15,530 nt of DNA from Symbiobacteriaceae bacterium (GTDB lineage: Bacteria; Bacillota; JAAYKD01; WRDA01). Below are positions 1 through 7,446 of this stretch, in pieces. The notes beneath the pieces were generated by a model that did no database searches, was not told where the DNA came from, and saw nothing but the letters and a program-made list of their open reading frames with translations. How positions within the stretch are numbered: the stretch's first letter is position 1; each line of letters opens with the position of its first letter. Location: positions 1-15,530 of the forward strand of contig WRDA01000013.1 in NCBI GenBank assembly GCA_009783675.1, given 5' to 3'. A program made the position numbers and the translations under genes.

Positions 1-31
1 ATCCTTAGCGAATTTGAAGGGAGATGCCCTG

Positions 32-1498
32 ATGGTCTTTCTTCTGCTGGGTGTGAAGAACGCCTGGCGAAACATAGGGCGCAGCAGCATTGCTATTTTA
101 TCCATGGCTTTAGCTACGGCATTTTTAACTTACTCCGTATCCCTGGGCAGGGGTTATAGCCCCGGCATCTATGCTGATTATCGAGGGGTCATCGGCGGTG
201 AAATAGCGGCCTATGCCACAGTTTTTGATATCGGCGCCGATAACGGCCCCGAAACTCTGGAATATCGCCGTTTGATCGAAAGCCCTATGACAGATCTGGC
301 CATGTTTCATCCTGAATGTTTCGATCCTGGTTACCTTTCTCCGGTAGACCATAGCGAGCAATTTGCCCCTGAACTGCTGGAGGAGATAGGTTCTTACCCT
401 GGTATCACCGCAGCCTATCCCAGGTACCAAATGCCTGCTCTCTGGCAGGGAAATCTGCAGGGTGTTTTGCTGGATGTCGGTCTGCGTGGCAGGGATCCCG
501 CCCTGGATGCCATGCTGGTAAAGCATCCCGAAGAGTTGATCTGTGCAGGACGTTGGTTCAGCGAGGAGGATGAAGGTCAACCGGTTTGTGTGTTGCCCAA
601 ACATCGGGCATGGTCCACGGGGCTATTGGAACCTCCTGCCATCGGAGAGAAAATTACCATCAGCTTACCGACCATCACCGAGATGGACGGGGATTATCTC
701 TTCGACCGACTCAACAGGCAGAGTGTCGAGTTAACCGTTATTGGCTATATCGAAGTCTCTTCCCGCTTCCTCTCCTGGCACGCCACCCAGGGAGAGTTAA
801 TCGAATACCTTTACTGGACTTTCGAGGAGATACAGTTACCTCTGACTACCTGGCAGCATCTCTGGGAAACCAGTGGAGGTACCTCGTTCCGTCCCCAACA
901 GTTTAGCCTAATAGTCGATGATGTGGCATACCTGGAGGATACTCTCTTTAACCTTCGCAGCAACTACCAGGGGATCAGTCTGGTCTCCGTAGTGGATCAG
1001 GTGGAGCGCATCAAGCAGACCATGGAATGGGAAACCAGGCCGAAACTGGCTCCCGACTGGCTCTACTATCAGGCGCCTGAGCGAAATACCCGCGGTAGCT
1101 TCCAGGAGGATCTCCGCTTACCAATAGGGCTGGCTCTGTTCATGGTCGCTGCTCTGGTCATCGCCGCTAATCTACTCATCATGGTGTCCGAACGCAAGAC
1201 CGAAATCGCAGTTCTAAAAGCGGTAGGTACCCGCAGGGTTCAGATAATGCTGATGATCGTCAGCGAAGCTTTCCTGATTGCTGTTCTGGGCAGTGTCCTG
1301 GGCTTTTTGTCGGTGCGCACCTTTACGGCGCTGAGCCAGCTGGGGGGTGGTAGCCAGCTAATCAGTTTCCTGCTGGGCGTCTTGCGTGATTTCGTCCTGG
1401 CTTTGGCTGCGGCTGGTGCTGTATCTATCCTCTTCGCTCTGCTGCCGGCGTTGATGATGGCGAGACTCTCGGTCATGGGGGTGATGCGTCATGATTAA
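32..1498 (+). CDS. FtsX/MacB-type ABC transporter permease, first of a pair
   Basis: This is a 488-residue membrane subunit of an ABC transporter of the MacB/FtsX type. The protein has one N-terminal membrane helix (about residues 20-40), a large extracytoplasmic domain (about 45-360), and three C-terminal helices near 363-387, 406-430 and 446-474. The stretch SERKTEIAVLKAVGTRRVQI after the second helix is the typical cytoplasmic coupling segment of FtsX-like permeases. I chose the ATG at 32 because GAAGGGAG (17-24) sits about 7 bases upstream; an in-frame TTG at 14 is possible but has no ribosome binding site. A TAG at 6-8 in another frame may end an upstream gene, perhaps the missing ATPase. 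The gene overlaps the next one by 8 bases. Family members act in lipoprotein release, peptide or drug efflux, or envelope stress; the substrate cannot be told here. Confidence 0.85.
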   Translation: MVFLLLGVKNAWRNIGRSSIAILSMALATAFLTYSVSLGRGYSPGIYADYRGVIGGEIAAYATVFDIGADNGPETLEYRRLIESPMTDLAMFHPECFDPGYLSPVDHSEQFAPELLEEIGSYPGITAAYPRYQMPALWQGNLQGVLLDVGLRGRDPALDAMLVKHPEELICAGRWFSEEDEGQPVCVLPKHRAWSTGLLEPPAIGEKITISLPTITEMDGDYLFDRLNRQSVELTVIGYIEVSSRFLSWHATQGELIEYLYWTFEEIQLPLTTWQHLWETSGGTSFRPQQFSLIVDDVAYLEDTLFNLRSNYQGISLVSVVDQVERIKQTMEWETRPKLAPDWLYYQAPERNTRGSFQEDLRLPIGLALFMVAALVIAANLLIMVSERKTEIAVLKAVGTRRVQIMLMIVSEAFLIAVLGSVLGFLSVRTFTALSQLGGGSQLISFLLGVLRDFVLALAAAGAVSILFALLPALMMARLSVMGVMRHD

Positions 1499-2954
1499 GT
1501 ATGCCGCACAAAACTTCCACCGCTGGCGTAAGCGACACTTGGCTGTAATCTTATTGATTGCCCTCTCTTTACTGCTCAACGTGCTCTACAGCAGTATGAT
1601 CAAGTCGGCAGGCAACGATCGCTTCGGACGCACAGACCGGTTGGTGACCAAATACTTCGATGTCATGATCCATCTTCTACCGGGAGACAAGATTATATCT
1701 CCCGGGGTCTTTCCGGTCCATAATAAGACCGGCGATACCCTACGCTATATTCAACCCTATTCAGATTCCAAAGTGCGCATAGACGAAGCCAGGGAAGTTG
1801 TCGCCAACTCTCGTTACGGACGGTTGCTTCTGCTGGGACTGACTGCAGGCAGTGGATGTTATAACATCCCGCCTGAAGAGATCACCGGACGCAGAGTCGA
1901 GCGTGCAGGAGAGATTATGGTGCCGCAGCAGCTAGCCAAGGTACACGGCTTAAAGCTGCAGGATAGCCTGGTCCTGGAAGCAATCGCCGATTATAAGCTG
2001 TCTGCTCTGGAGCTGACCATCGTTGGTTTTTATCCAGGAGACATTGAGCCCTACCCTTGTCTAGTCAGTTATGATGATGCAGCTCATCTCAGTGGAACCC
2101 ATACACCAAACCGTTTGTTAATCGATTATTACTCCTTGCAACATCAGGAGGCAAACATCGTCAAAGTACCTCTGGATATTCTCCTCAGTTTTCTGGGCCA
2201 GGAGTATCATGGTCGAACACTGGTGAGCAGAGATCTACCCCTGCTCCTGGTGTCTCGTGCCCAAACGACTGTGAGTGCCCCGAGTATCTGGCTGATCATC
2301 CTGATGGCTCTCTTCACCGGCGTAGCTGTCTTAACTGTTGCTCTGATGACCTTCCTGGAACGCCGCCGTGAGATGGCCTCTCTCAAAGCGATGGGCTGTT
2401 CTCGCAGTGACATCCTTGGTATTTTGGGGGCGGAGTATGGAGCCAGTGAAGGAGCAGGGTTGGTGATCGGTTTCCTGGCAGTGCTGATTCTCAGAGCGCA
2501 ACTACCCTGGCTCAGGGAGCTTTCCGGAGGTGAAATTAGCCGGCTGTTGGTGCAGGCCCTCTCCCTGAGCCTGGTTGTCTACCTGCTGGCAATAGCCTTT
2601 CCGGTGCTTAGCGCCATCATCGCATCGGTGAATCAGCTGCTCTTCTCGCGCACCATACCGTTACGCACGGTCCGCATTGCCACTCTGCCTTCAGGCGATT
2701 TGCTGGGTAGAAAGCGTGAGCAGGAGGAGGGAGTGACCCTGCTCAAACTACCAGAGGTGATGGGTGAACTGGACTGCCTCTTGCTCCGCAGTGTGGGAGA
2801 CCGGGTGAAAAGCGGAGAGACCCTGGCCGTGCTGGAATCTGTGGGAGGATTGGTCGTGCACGAATGGGTGACGAGGATCGATGGCGAAATAGTCTCCCTC
2901 AATGCCGGTGGTTACCTGGCGATAAAGCCATTTGCTATCCCGGATAAGAACTGA
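1491..2954 (+). CDS. FtsX/MacB-type ABC transporter permease with C-terminal barrel-sandwich (lipoyl-like) tail
   Basis: This 487-residue protein is the second permease of the pair, translationally coupled through an 8-base overlap. Membrane helix 1 lies near residues 17-36 and an extracytoplasmic domain follows to about 262. Three helices lie near 265-289, 318-335 and 353-378, with the FtsX coupling segment ERRREMASLKAMGCSRSDIL after helix 2. Unlike its partner, which stops soon after the last helix, this protein continues for about 100 residues. Part of that tail (about 411-480) contains GDRVKSGETLAVLES and, later, DGEIVSLNAGGYLAI, a pattern typical of barrel-sandwich (biotinyl/lipoyl-like) folds. 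No lysine stands where biotin or lipoate would be attached, so the domain is probably unmodified. By FtsX topology the tail should be cytoplasmic. The permease call is firm; the tail fold is inferred from motif pattern only. Confidence 0.85.
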   Translation: MIKYAAQNFHRWRKRHLAVILLIALSLLLNVLYSSMIKSAGNDRFGRTDRLVTKYFDVMIHLLPGDKIISPGVFPVHNKTGDTLRYIQPYSDSKVRIDEAREVVANSRYGRLLLLGLTAGSGCYNIPPEEITGRRVERAGEIMVPQQLAKVHGLKLQDSLVLEAIADYKLSALELTIVGFYPGDIEPYPCLVSYDDAAHLSGTHTPNRLLIDYYSLQHQEANIVKVPLDILLSFLGQEYHGRTLVSRDLPLLLVSRAQTTVSAPSIWLIILMALFTGVAVLTVALMTFLERRREMASLKAMGCSRSDILGILGAEYGASEGAGLVIGFLAVLILRAQLPWLRELSGGEISRLLVQALSLSLVVYLLAIAFPVLSAIIASVNQLLFSRTIPLRTVRIATLPSGDLLGRKREQEEGVTLLKLPEVMGELDCLLLRSVGDRVKSGETLAVLESVGGLVVHEWVTRIDGEIVSLNAGGYLAIKPFAIPDKN

Positions 2955-2981
2955 GACTTTCACCTGGCAGATAGGCTGCTT

Positions 2982-4763
2982 TCATTCGATCAGCCAGCCT
3001 GCCCGTTCCATTTTTTGATACATGGCATACCAACCATCCCTGGCGATCAGTTCGTCGGCGGTTCCGGATTCTACTACTCTCCCTTCGGCCATCAGATGGA
3101 TCGTGTCCGCATCGATGATCCCGCTTAATCTGTGGCTGATGGAGAAAATGGTACGATTCTCCCCGATGGCTCGGATAGCGGCGAAGACTCGCTGTTCTGT
3201 CTTAGCATCCATGCCTGAAGTGGGTTCGTCTAAGAGCAGGACCATGGGATCGGCAACTATCGCCCGTGCCAGAGATAGCAACTGGACTTCGCCACTGGAG
3301 AGCCCTGTGGCTCCCTCGCCTATCTGCGTTTCGTATCCCTCGCTTAGAGCCATGATCGTCTCATGCATGCCGACAGTCTTAGCGGCGGTTTCAACCGAAT
3401 CACGGCTGACATTATCATCCATCAGACGGATATTCTCGGCGACTGTCCCATCGAAAATCTGAGGCATCTGAGGCACGATTCCGATTAACTTGCGCCGCTT
3501 TTCCGGTGGCAGGGTAAAGGGATCGACGCCGCAGATGCTTATCTTTCCCTGGCCAGGGTGATAGAGCCCGGCGATGAGGTTCATCAGAGTCGTCTTGCCA
3601 GCACCGCTGCGTCCGACGATGACCGCTTTCTCACACTTGGGAATGCTCAGACGCACGCTCTGTAGGACATTGCGCTCCCCGTAAGCGAAGGACAAGTCCT
3701 CTATTTCGATGCCGGCTGAGTTATCGATCTCCTGATCCTGCAGGACTCGGTCTTCCACTGGTTCGGCAGCGAACTCATTGATCCTGGCGATGCCTGCCAT
3801 GGATTGCTGGATGGTCTGAAACTCCTGAGCCAGAGCCTCGATAGGGGCGAAGAGTCTGCCGATCAGGTCGCTGACTGCTGCCAAGGTACCTACGCTTAAG
3901 CCTAAAGACCAGGGGGAACCGCTGGGAACGCAGAGCCACAAGGCGGTGGCCATAAAAACGGCGCGTAAGGTCTGCATCACACAGGGGAACCAGCTGTCAT
4001 AACGGGCGATGGCATTGATCGAATAGAGATGATCGAAAAGCAGGCCCTGAAACTTACTGCGCCCCTGGGGTTCGATGGCATATGTCTTGATGGTGCGAAT
4101 ACCGGTCAGCCACTCCTGGATGAAGGTGTAGATAGCGGCGATGTTCAGGCGCACCACCCGTTGCCACTTGAAGATCTCTTTGCGGAAGAAGTCGGAGCAG
4201 ATGAAGACCATGACGATGGCGATGAGCTCCAGCCAGATCAGGTGGGGTGCCAGGGCATAGAGGGAAACCAGCAGTCCGAAGACGCGAAACAGGTCGCTGA
4301 TAACGTTGATGATGCCTGCCGAAAAGAGGTTATTGATGGCATCCACATCCGTGGTCAAGCGGCTCATAATCTCCCCTGTCGGCGTCCTGACGAAATAGGC
4401 GATGGACAGTTCAGAGAGACGCTTGGCCATGCGGGCGCGCATATCCATCAGAATCTTCTGCCCCAGGATAGTGGTGAAGGCGACTTTGGTAAACTGCAGC
4501 AGATTAGTAGCGAAGACGGTCAGCAGATACAGCCAGCTTAGGCGCCAGACCCCTTCAGTTAAGCCTTTGGCGAAGTTTTCGTCGATGATGCGGCGCATCA
4601 AAAAGGCAGGATAGAGCTGTGCACCGACGGATGCGAAGATAGCTGCCAGGAGCAGGAGTACGATCAGGAGGTTAGCAGTCAGGACCTGCCAGACGGCAGA
4701 GATGATCATGCTGGATCCGGATTGGCTGCCCTTCGGGGGGTTGAGAGGTTGGGCCTCATCCAT
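2982..4763 (-). CDS. Heterodimeric ABC exporter, half with catalytic glutamate (membrane + ATPase domains)
   Basis: This 593-residue half-transporter has an N-terminal six-helix ABC-exporter membrane domain (about 20-325) fused to a nucleotide-binding domain (about 352-590). Visible motifs are Walker A GRSGAGKT (384-391), Q-loop Gln432, Walker B VLLLDE with the catalytic Glu513, D-loop GMDA and the switch His544. The signature is LSSGE (488-492) rather than LSGGQ. The ATG at 4763 was chosen because GGGAGGTGAAGACG lies directly upstream; a longer frame to 4862 only overlaps the preceding gene. The gene begins inside the 3' end of its partner (8-base overlap), so the two are translated together and probably form a heterodimer of the BmrCD/TM287-288 kind, exporting drugs, lipids or peptides. 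The substrate is unknown. It runs convergent to the FtsX permeases with only 27 bases between. Confidence 0.9.
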   Translation of the reverse strand: MDEAQPLNPPKGSQSGSSMIISAVWQVLTANLLIVLLLLAAIFASVGAQLYPAFLMRRIIDENFAKGLTEGVWRLSWLYLLTVFATNLLQFTKVAFTTILGQKILMDMRARMAKRLSELSIAYFVRTPTGEIMSRLTTDVDAINNLFSAGIINVISDLFRVFGLLVSLYALAPHLIWLELIAIVMVFICSDFFRKEIFKWQRVVRLNIAAIYTFIQEWLTGIRTIKTYAIEPQGRSKFQGLLFDHLYSINAIARYDSWFPCVMQTLRAVFMATALWLCVPSGSPWSLGLSVGTLAAVSDLIGRLFAPIEALAQEFQTIQQSMAGIARINEFAAEPVEDRVLQDQEIDNSAGIEIEDLSFAYGERNVLQSVRLSIPKCEKAVIVGRSGAGKTTLMNLIAGLYHPGQGKISICGVDPFTLPPEKRRKLIGIVPQMPQIFDGTVAENIRLMDDNVSRDSVETAAKTVGMHETIMALSEGYETQIGEGATGLSSGEVQLLSLARAIVADPMVLLLDEPTSGMDAKTEQRVFAAIRAIGENRTIFSISHRLSGIIDADTIHLMAEGRVVESGTADELIARDGWYAMYQKMERAGWLIE

Positions 4764-6612
4764 CGTCTTCACCTCCCGCTGCCTCACCGCGCAGGACATT
4801 CTGGGCCGTGAAGATGCTCCAATAGAGTCCTCTTTGCTGCAGCAACTCATCATGACTGCCATACTCAGTCAAGCACCCCTTATTCAGCACCAGCACCCGA
4901 TCGGTGAGGCTGAAGGCTGCGAGACGATGGGAGAAGAGCAGGACGATACGGTCGCCGATCTCTGCCCGAATGTTAGCCATGATTTGGCGTTCCATGTTGA
5001 TGTCGATGGCCGAGAAGGGATCATCCAGAATGACCAGCTGACTGCTGCCATACCAGGCGCGAGCCAGGGCGATGCGTTGGCGCTGCCCACCGGATACTCT
5101 GACCCCACGTTCCATGAGCCTGGTCTGCATACCTTCGTCGAAGGAAGCGATGTCCTGATTCAGGGCTGCCAGGGCTATAGCCTGCGCCAGCCATGCGTCA
5201 GGAGTTGCTTCAGGATCCCCAGGGACATCAGTCTGTGAGGGGATGGTGTTCTGCACAGAAACCAGCGAGCTGACTGAGTCGCGTCCCAGGGCAATATTAA
5301 ACAGCACATCATCGGAGAAGACGAAGTGCTGGCTGTCCATCCAGGAGATGAACGCGCTGCGTTCAGCACCTAAACCCCTGACCTCTCTGCCGGCCAGGGA
5401 TGCATGTCCGCTGTAATCATACAGGCCGGAAAGGACGGCGGCTAAAGCCGACTTACCGGAGCCCACCGGACCGGTGATGCCGATGATCTGTCCGGGGTGA
5501 GCCGTAAAGGAGATATCTCGGATGCTCTCTTCATTGGCGAATGGGTAGGAGAAGGAGAGGCTGCCTACCTTCAAGCCTTCGGCCCCAGCCGCATCCGGAT
5601 GAACTTCGGCAGAGCCAATCTGCCCAGACACTACAGCCAATTTTTCGCAGATCCTGTCCCAGGAGGCCGAAGCACCATGCCAGGTATTCATCACCCGCGC
5701 CCAGACATTGGTTCGGGTAGCCATCGCCGAAAACATTGCCAGATAGGCGGTGAAATCGCCGATGCTCCAGACGCCCTGCACCACGTACTCCCCGCCCCTG
5801 CCAACGACGATGATGATGCCGAGAGTAGCAGCAAAGGTATAGAAAGGACCAACCCCGCCCTGCAGCATGGTGGTCAGAACCTGCCATTTATATTGGTCGC
5901 GTAGCAACAGATCGTAACGTTCCCGGCTGGATGATTCCAACCCGAACAGGCGCAGCAGGGCGATGCCGGTCACATTATGGCGTAAGTGAACGTTGATCTT
6001 GGACAGCGCCTGGCGGTTCTTCTGGGACAGGGTATAAAGGGGACGGCGCAGTTTCTCGGCGATCAGGAAGGCGAAGGGAATCGGGATGGCGGCCAAGAGG
6101 GTCAGCTGGGGATGATAATAGAGACAGGCGACGAAATAGGAGAGCATCAGCAGGACGGAATCCCAGACCTCGGTAATCGTAGATTGGATAGAACTCCCCA
6201 CCTGGTCTACATCGCCGATCATGCGACTCATCAGGTCGCCGATATGCTCCTGACTCAAAGAGCTAAGCTGCCTGGTGAAGAGGTTGTCAAGCAGACCGGC
6301 GCGGACATCGCTGTTGACCCGGTTGGTCAGTAGTCGCATATAGTAACGCTTAAAGTAGCGCGCCAGTTGAAAGAGCAAGGTGACGATGAAGAAGAGGAGC
6401 AGGTTGAAGGAGAATAAACTCCACTCAGCTTCGCCCTTGTAGGCCAGCCCGGCGGCATCGATGGCTTTACCAAGGGTTATGGCACCGAAGACGACGACCG
6501 TATTGTAGACGATGCCTCCCAGAGCCTGAAGCCAGAACTCCCTGGGGTATTTGAAGATATAAGAGGTCAGTTTAAGCTTATCGACCGGAGGAGCAAAGGG
6601 GCGTGTATCCGT
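4756..6612 (-). CDS. Heterodimeric ABC exporter, half with degenerate ATPase site; start codon unclear
   Basis: This half-transporter of about 618 residues has a membrane domain (about 25-325) followed by an ATPase domain. Motifs, counted from the candidate start at 6612, are Walker A GPVGSGKS (381-388), signature VSGGQ (506-510), Walker B LVILDD with Asp531 in place of the catalytic Glu, and switch His562. The Asp is typical of the non-catalytic half of heterodimeric exporters. About 20 extra residues rich in Ser, Pro and Asp lie between the Q-loop region and the signature. The frame stays open up to a TGA at 6622-6624 and encodes a convincing first helix, yet it has no ATG, GTG or TTG before a TTG at 6378, which would delete that helix. 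An ACG at 6612, about 8 bases after AAGGTGAG, is the best-placed start. A one-base error near 6615 could instead link a GTG at 6620. The function call is firm; the start is not. Confidence 0.85.
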   Translation of the reverse strand, partial: TDTRPFAPPVDKLKLTSYIFKYPREFWLQALGGIVYNTVVVFGAITLGKAIDAAGLAYKGEAEWSLFSFNLLLFFIVTLLFQLARYFKRYYMRLLTNRVNSDVRAGLLDNLFTRQLSSLSQEHIGDLMSRMIGDVDQVGSSIQSTITEVWDSVLLMLSYFVACLYYHPQLTLLAAIPIPFAFLIAEKLRRPLYTLSQKNRQALSKINVHLRHNVTGIALLRLFGLESSSRERYDLLLRDQYKWQVLTTMLQGGVGPFYTFAATLGIIIVVGRGGEYVVQGVWSIGDFTAYLAMFSAMATRTNVWARVMNTWHGASASWDRICEKLAVVSGQIGSAEVHPDAAGAEGLKVGSLSFSYPFANEESIRDISFTAHPGQIIGITGPVGSGKSALAAVLSGLYDYSGHASLAGREVRGLGAERSAFISWMDSQHFVFSDDVLFNIALGRDSVSSLVSVQNTIPSQTDVPGDPEATPDAWLAQAIALAALNQDIASFDEGMQTRLMERGVRVSGGQRQRIALARAWYGSSQLVILDDPFSAIDINMERQIMANIRAEIGDRIVLLFSHRLAAFSLTDRVLVLNKGCLTEYGSHDELLQQRGLYWSIFTAQNVLRGEAAGGEDDG

Positions 6613-6647
6613 ATGATCACCTCACCTTAGATGTGTGTAAAACCAAG

Positions 6648-7037
6648 CTAAGGATCACCTGCATAGATGATCGAGCCGGGATACTGCATTAGCTGTCTGT
6701 CCGTTGTGAGCAGAGGTATACCTTCGAAAGCAGCCTGGGATAAGATGACGCGATCGAAAGGGTCCCTGTGTAAGAGCGGCAGATTTGCCACGAGTAAAGT
6801 GTGTCTGCTGTGAACTGGCAGCTCCTGATATCCGGCACACAGCAATCCGCTGTAAAGCGAAGCTGGATCGACCAGGAAATCGTCTCGTCCCAAACTGTTC
6901 TTGATCACGACTTCCCAGATACTGGCAGAACTAAACACAAGGGTGTTAGCCGTATCCAGAATGTAACGCGAGGCCGTGGGAGGTAAGGTATCCGCTGCAG
7001 CCCAAAGCAGTAAATGAGTATCGAGAAGGATCCTCAT
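6648..7037 (-). CDS. PIN-domain toxin of a type II toxin-antitoxin pair (VapC-like ribonuclease)
   Basis: This 129-residue protein is a PIN-domain endoribonuclease, the usual length for VapC-like toxins. The acidic residues that bind the catalytic metal are visible: Asp6 in LLDTH, Glu42 in SIWEVVIK, Asp92/Asp95 in HRDPFDR and Asp113 in TTDRQL, so the active site looks intact. Members of this family cleave RNA, often tRNA or rRNA, and are held inactive by their antitoxin. The start ATG overlaps the antitoxin stop (ATGA, 4 bases), which couples translation. The target RNA cannot be predicted from the sequence. The exporter genes follow on the same strand about 35 bases after the stop. Confidence 0.88.
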   Translation of the reverse strand: MRILLDTHLLLWAAADTLPPTASRYILDTANTLVFSSASIWEVVIKNSLGRDDFLVDPASLYSGLLCAGYQELPVHSRHTLLVANLPLLHRDPFDRVILSQAAFEGIPLLTTDRQLMQYPGSIIYAGDP

Positions 7038-7282
7038 GGCTTTATGACCGCTCCTTCAAACATGACAGTGATCTCTTCTTGTCCCAGATGGTCAAAATCA
7101 ACAGGAACCTTGATGAGCCCTTTTAAGAATCCGACTCGCGAAGTTGAGTTGTCCGGATCATATGGTCTGACCGTTACCAGAGGTTTTCCGGCTTTGGCGA
7201 TGATAAAGGATTCCCCAGCGGCAGCTTTCTCCAGGAGAGCTGAAAGATGAGTCTTGGCGGCATGGATATTTACCTGCTGCAT
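7034..7282 (-). CDS. Phd/YefM-family antitoxin
   Basis: This 82-residue protein is the antitoxin to the PIN toxin that follows. The N-terminal half (about 1-45) has the Phd/YefM DNA-binding fold pattern, with VNIHAAKTHLSALLEKAAAG and then IIAKAGKPLVTVRPYD. The C-terminal part (about 46-82), by family knowledge, folds over the toxin and blocks its active site. The start at 7282 has an ideal GGAGGTG (7287-7293) 4 bases upstream. A promoter with an overlapping palindrome lies just before it, as expected for a module that represses its own transcription as an antitoxin-toxin complex. Confidence 0.88.
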   Translation of the reverse strand: MQQVNIHAAKTHLSALLEKAAAGESFIIAKAGKPLVTVRPYDPDNSTSRVGFLKGLIKVPVDFDHLGQEEITVMFEGAVIKP

Positions 7283-7301
7283 GATGCACCTCCTAACTAA
7301 C

Positions 7302-7314
7302 TAAACTAAGTTTA
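7302..7314. promoter_or_regulatory. 13-bp palindrome, likely antitoxin operator
   Basis: TAAACT-A-AGTTTA is a perfect 6+1+6 inverted repeat that covers the whole -10 element of the antitoxin promoter. Phd/YefM antitoxins bind such palindromes in their own promoters. Binding here would block RNA polymerase. The assignment to this antitoxin is inference from position and symmetry. Confidence 0.5.
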
Positions 7315-7337
7315 ACAGACTATATATTCTCTGTCAA
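7309..7337 (-). promoter_or_regulatory. Sigma-70-type promoter of the toxin-antitoxin operon
   Basis: Read on the minus strand, a perfect -35 TTGACA (7332-7337) is followed by 17 bases and a -10 TAAACT (7309-7314). It sits 27 bases before the antitoxin start and directs transcription through the antitoxin, toxin and perhaps the exporter genes. Confidence 0.7.
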
Positions 7338-7366
7338 GCTCCCAATCCGTTCTTCACTCGGTCATT

Positions 7367-7395
7367 TTGGCAAGCTGCATCCGCAAAGGTAATAA
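7367..7395 (+). promoter_or_regulatory. Sigma-70-type promoter of the acylation operon
   Basis: A -35 TTGGCA (7367-7372), a 17-base spacer and a -10 TAATAA (7390-7395) lie about 50 bases before the MBOAT start. Spacing is ideal and both boxes are close to consensus. The promoter is divergent from that of the toxin-antitoxin pair. No clear promoter was seen before the later genes of the operon. Confidence 0.6.
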
Positions 7396-7446
7396 ACACC
7401 CAAATGGCGAAAATAGCAGGGATATTGTCCCAAGGCAGGTTGCACC

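Noticed and set aside
125..604. Minus-strand open frame of 159 codons inside the first permease
   Set aside because: It is antisense to the extracytoplasmic domain of the permease, with no family resemblance and no start signal.
4029..5238. Long plus-strand open frames opposite the exporter genes (up to 178 codons)
   Set aside because: They are antisense to well-supported ABC genes, show no recognisable family pattern and lack good ribosome binding sites.
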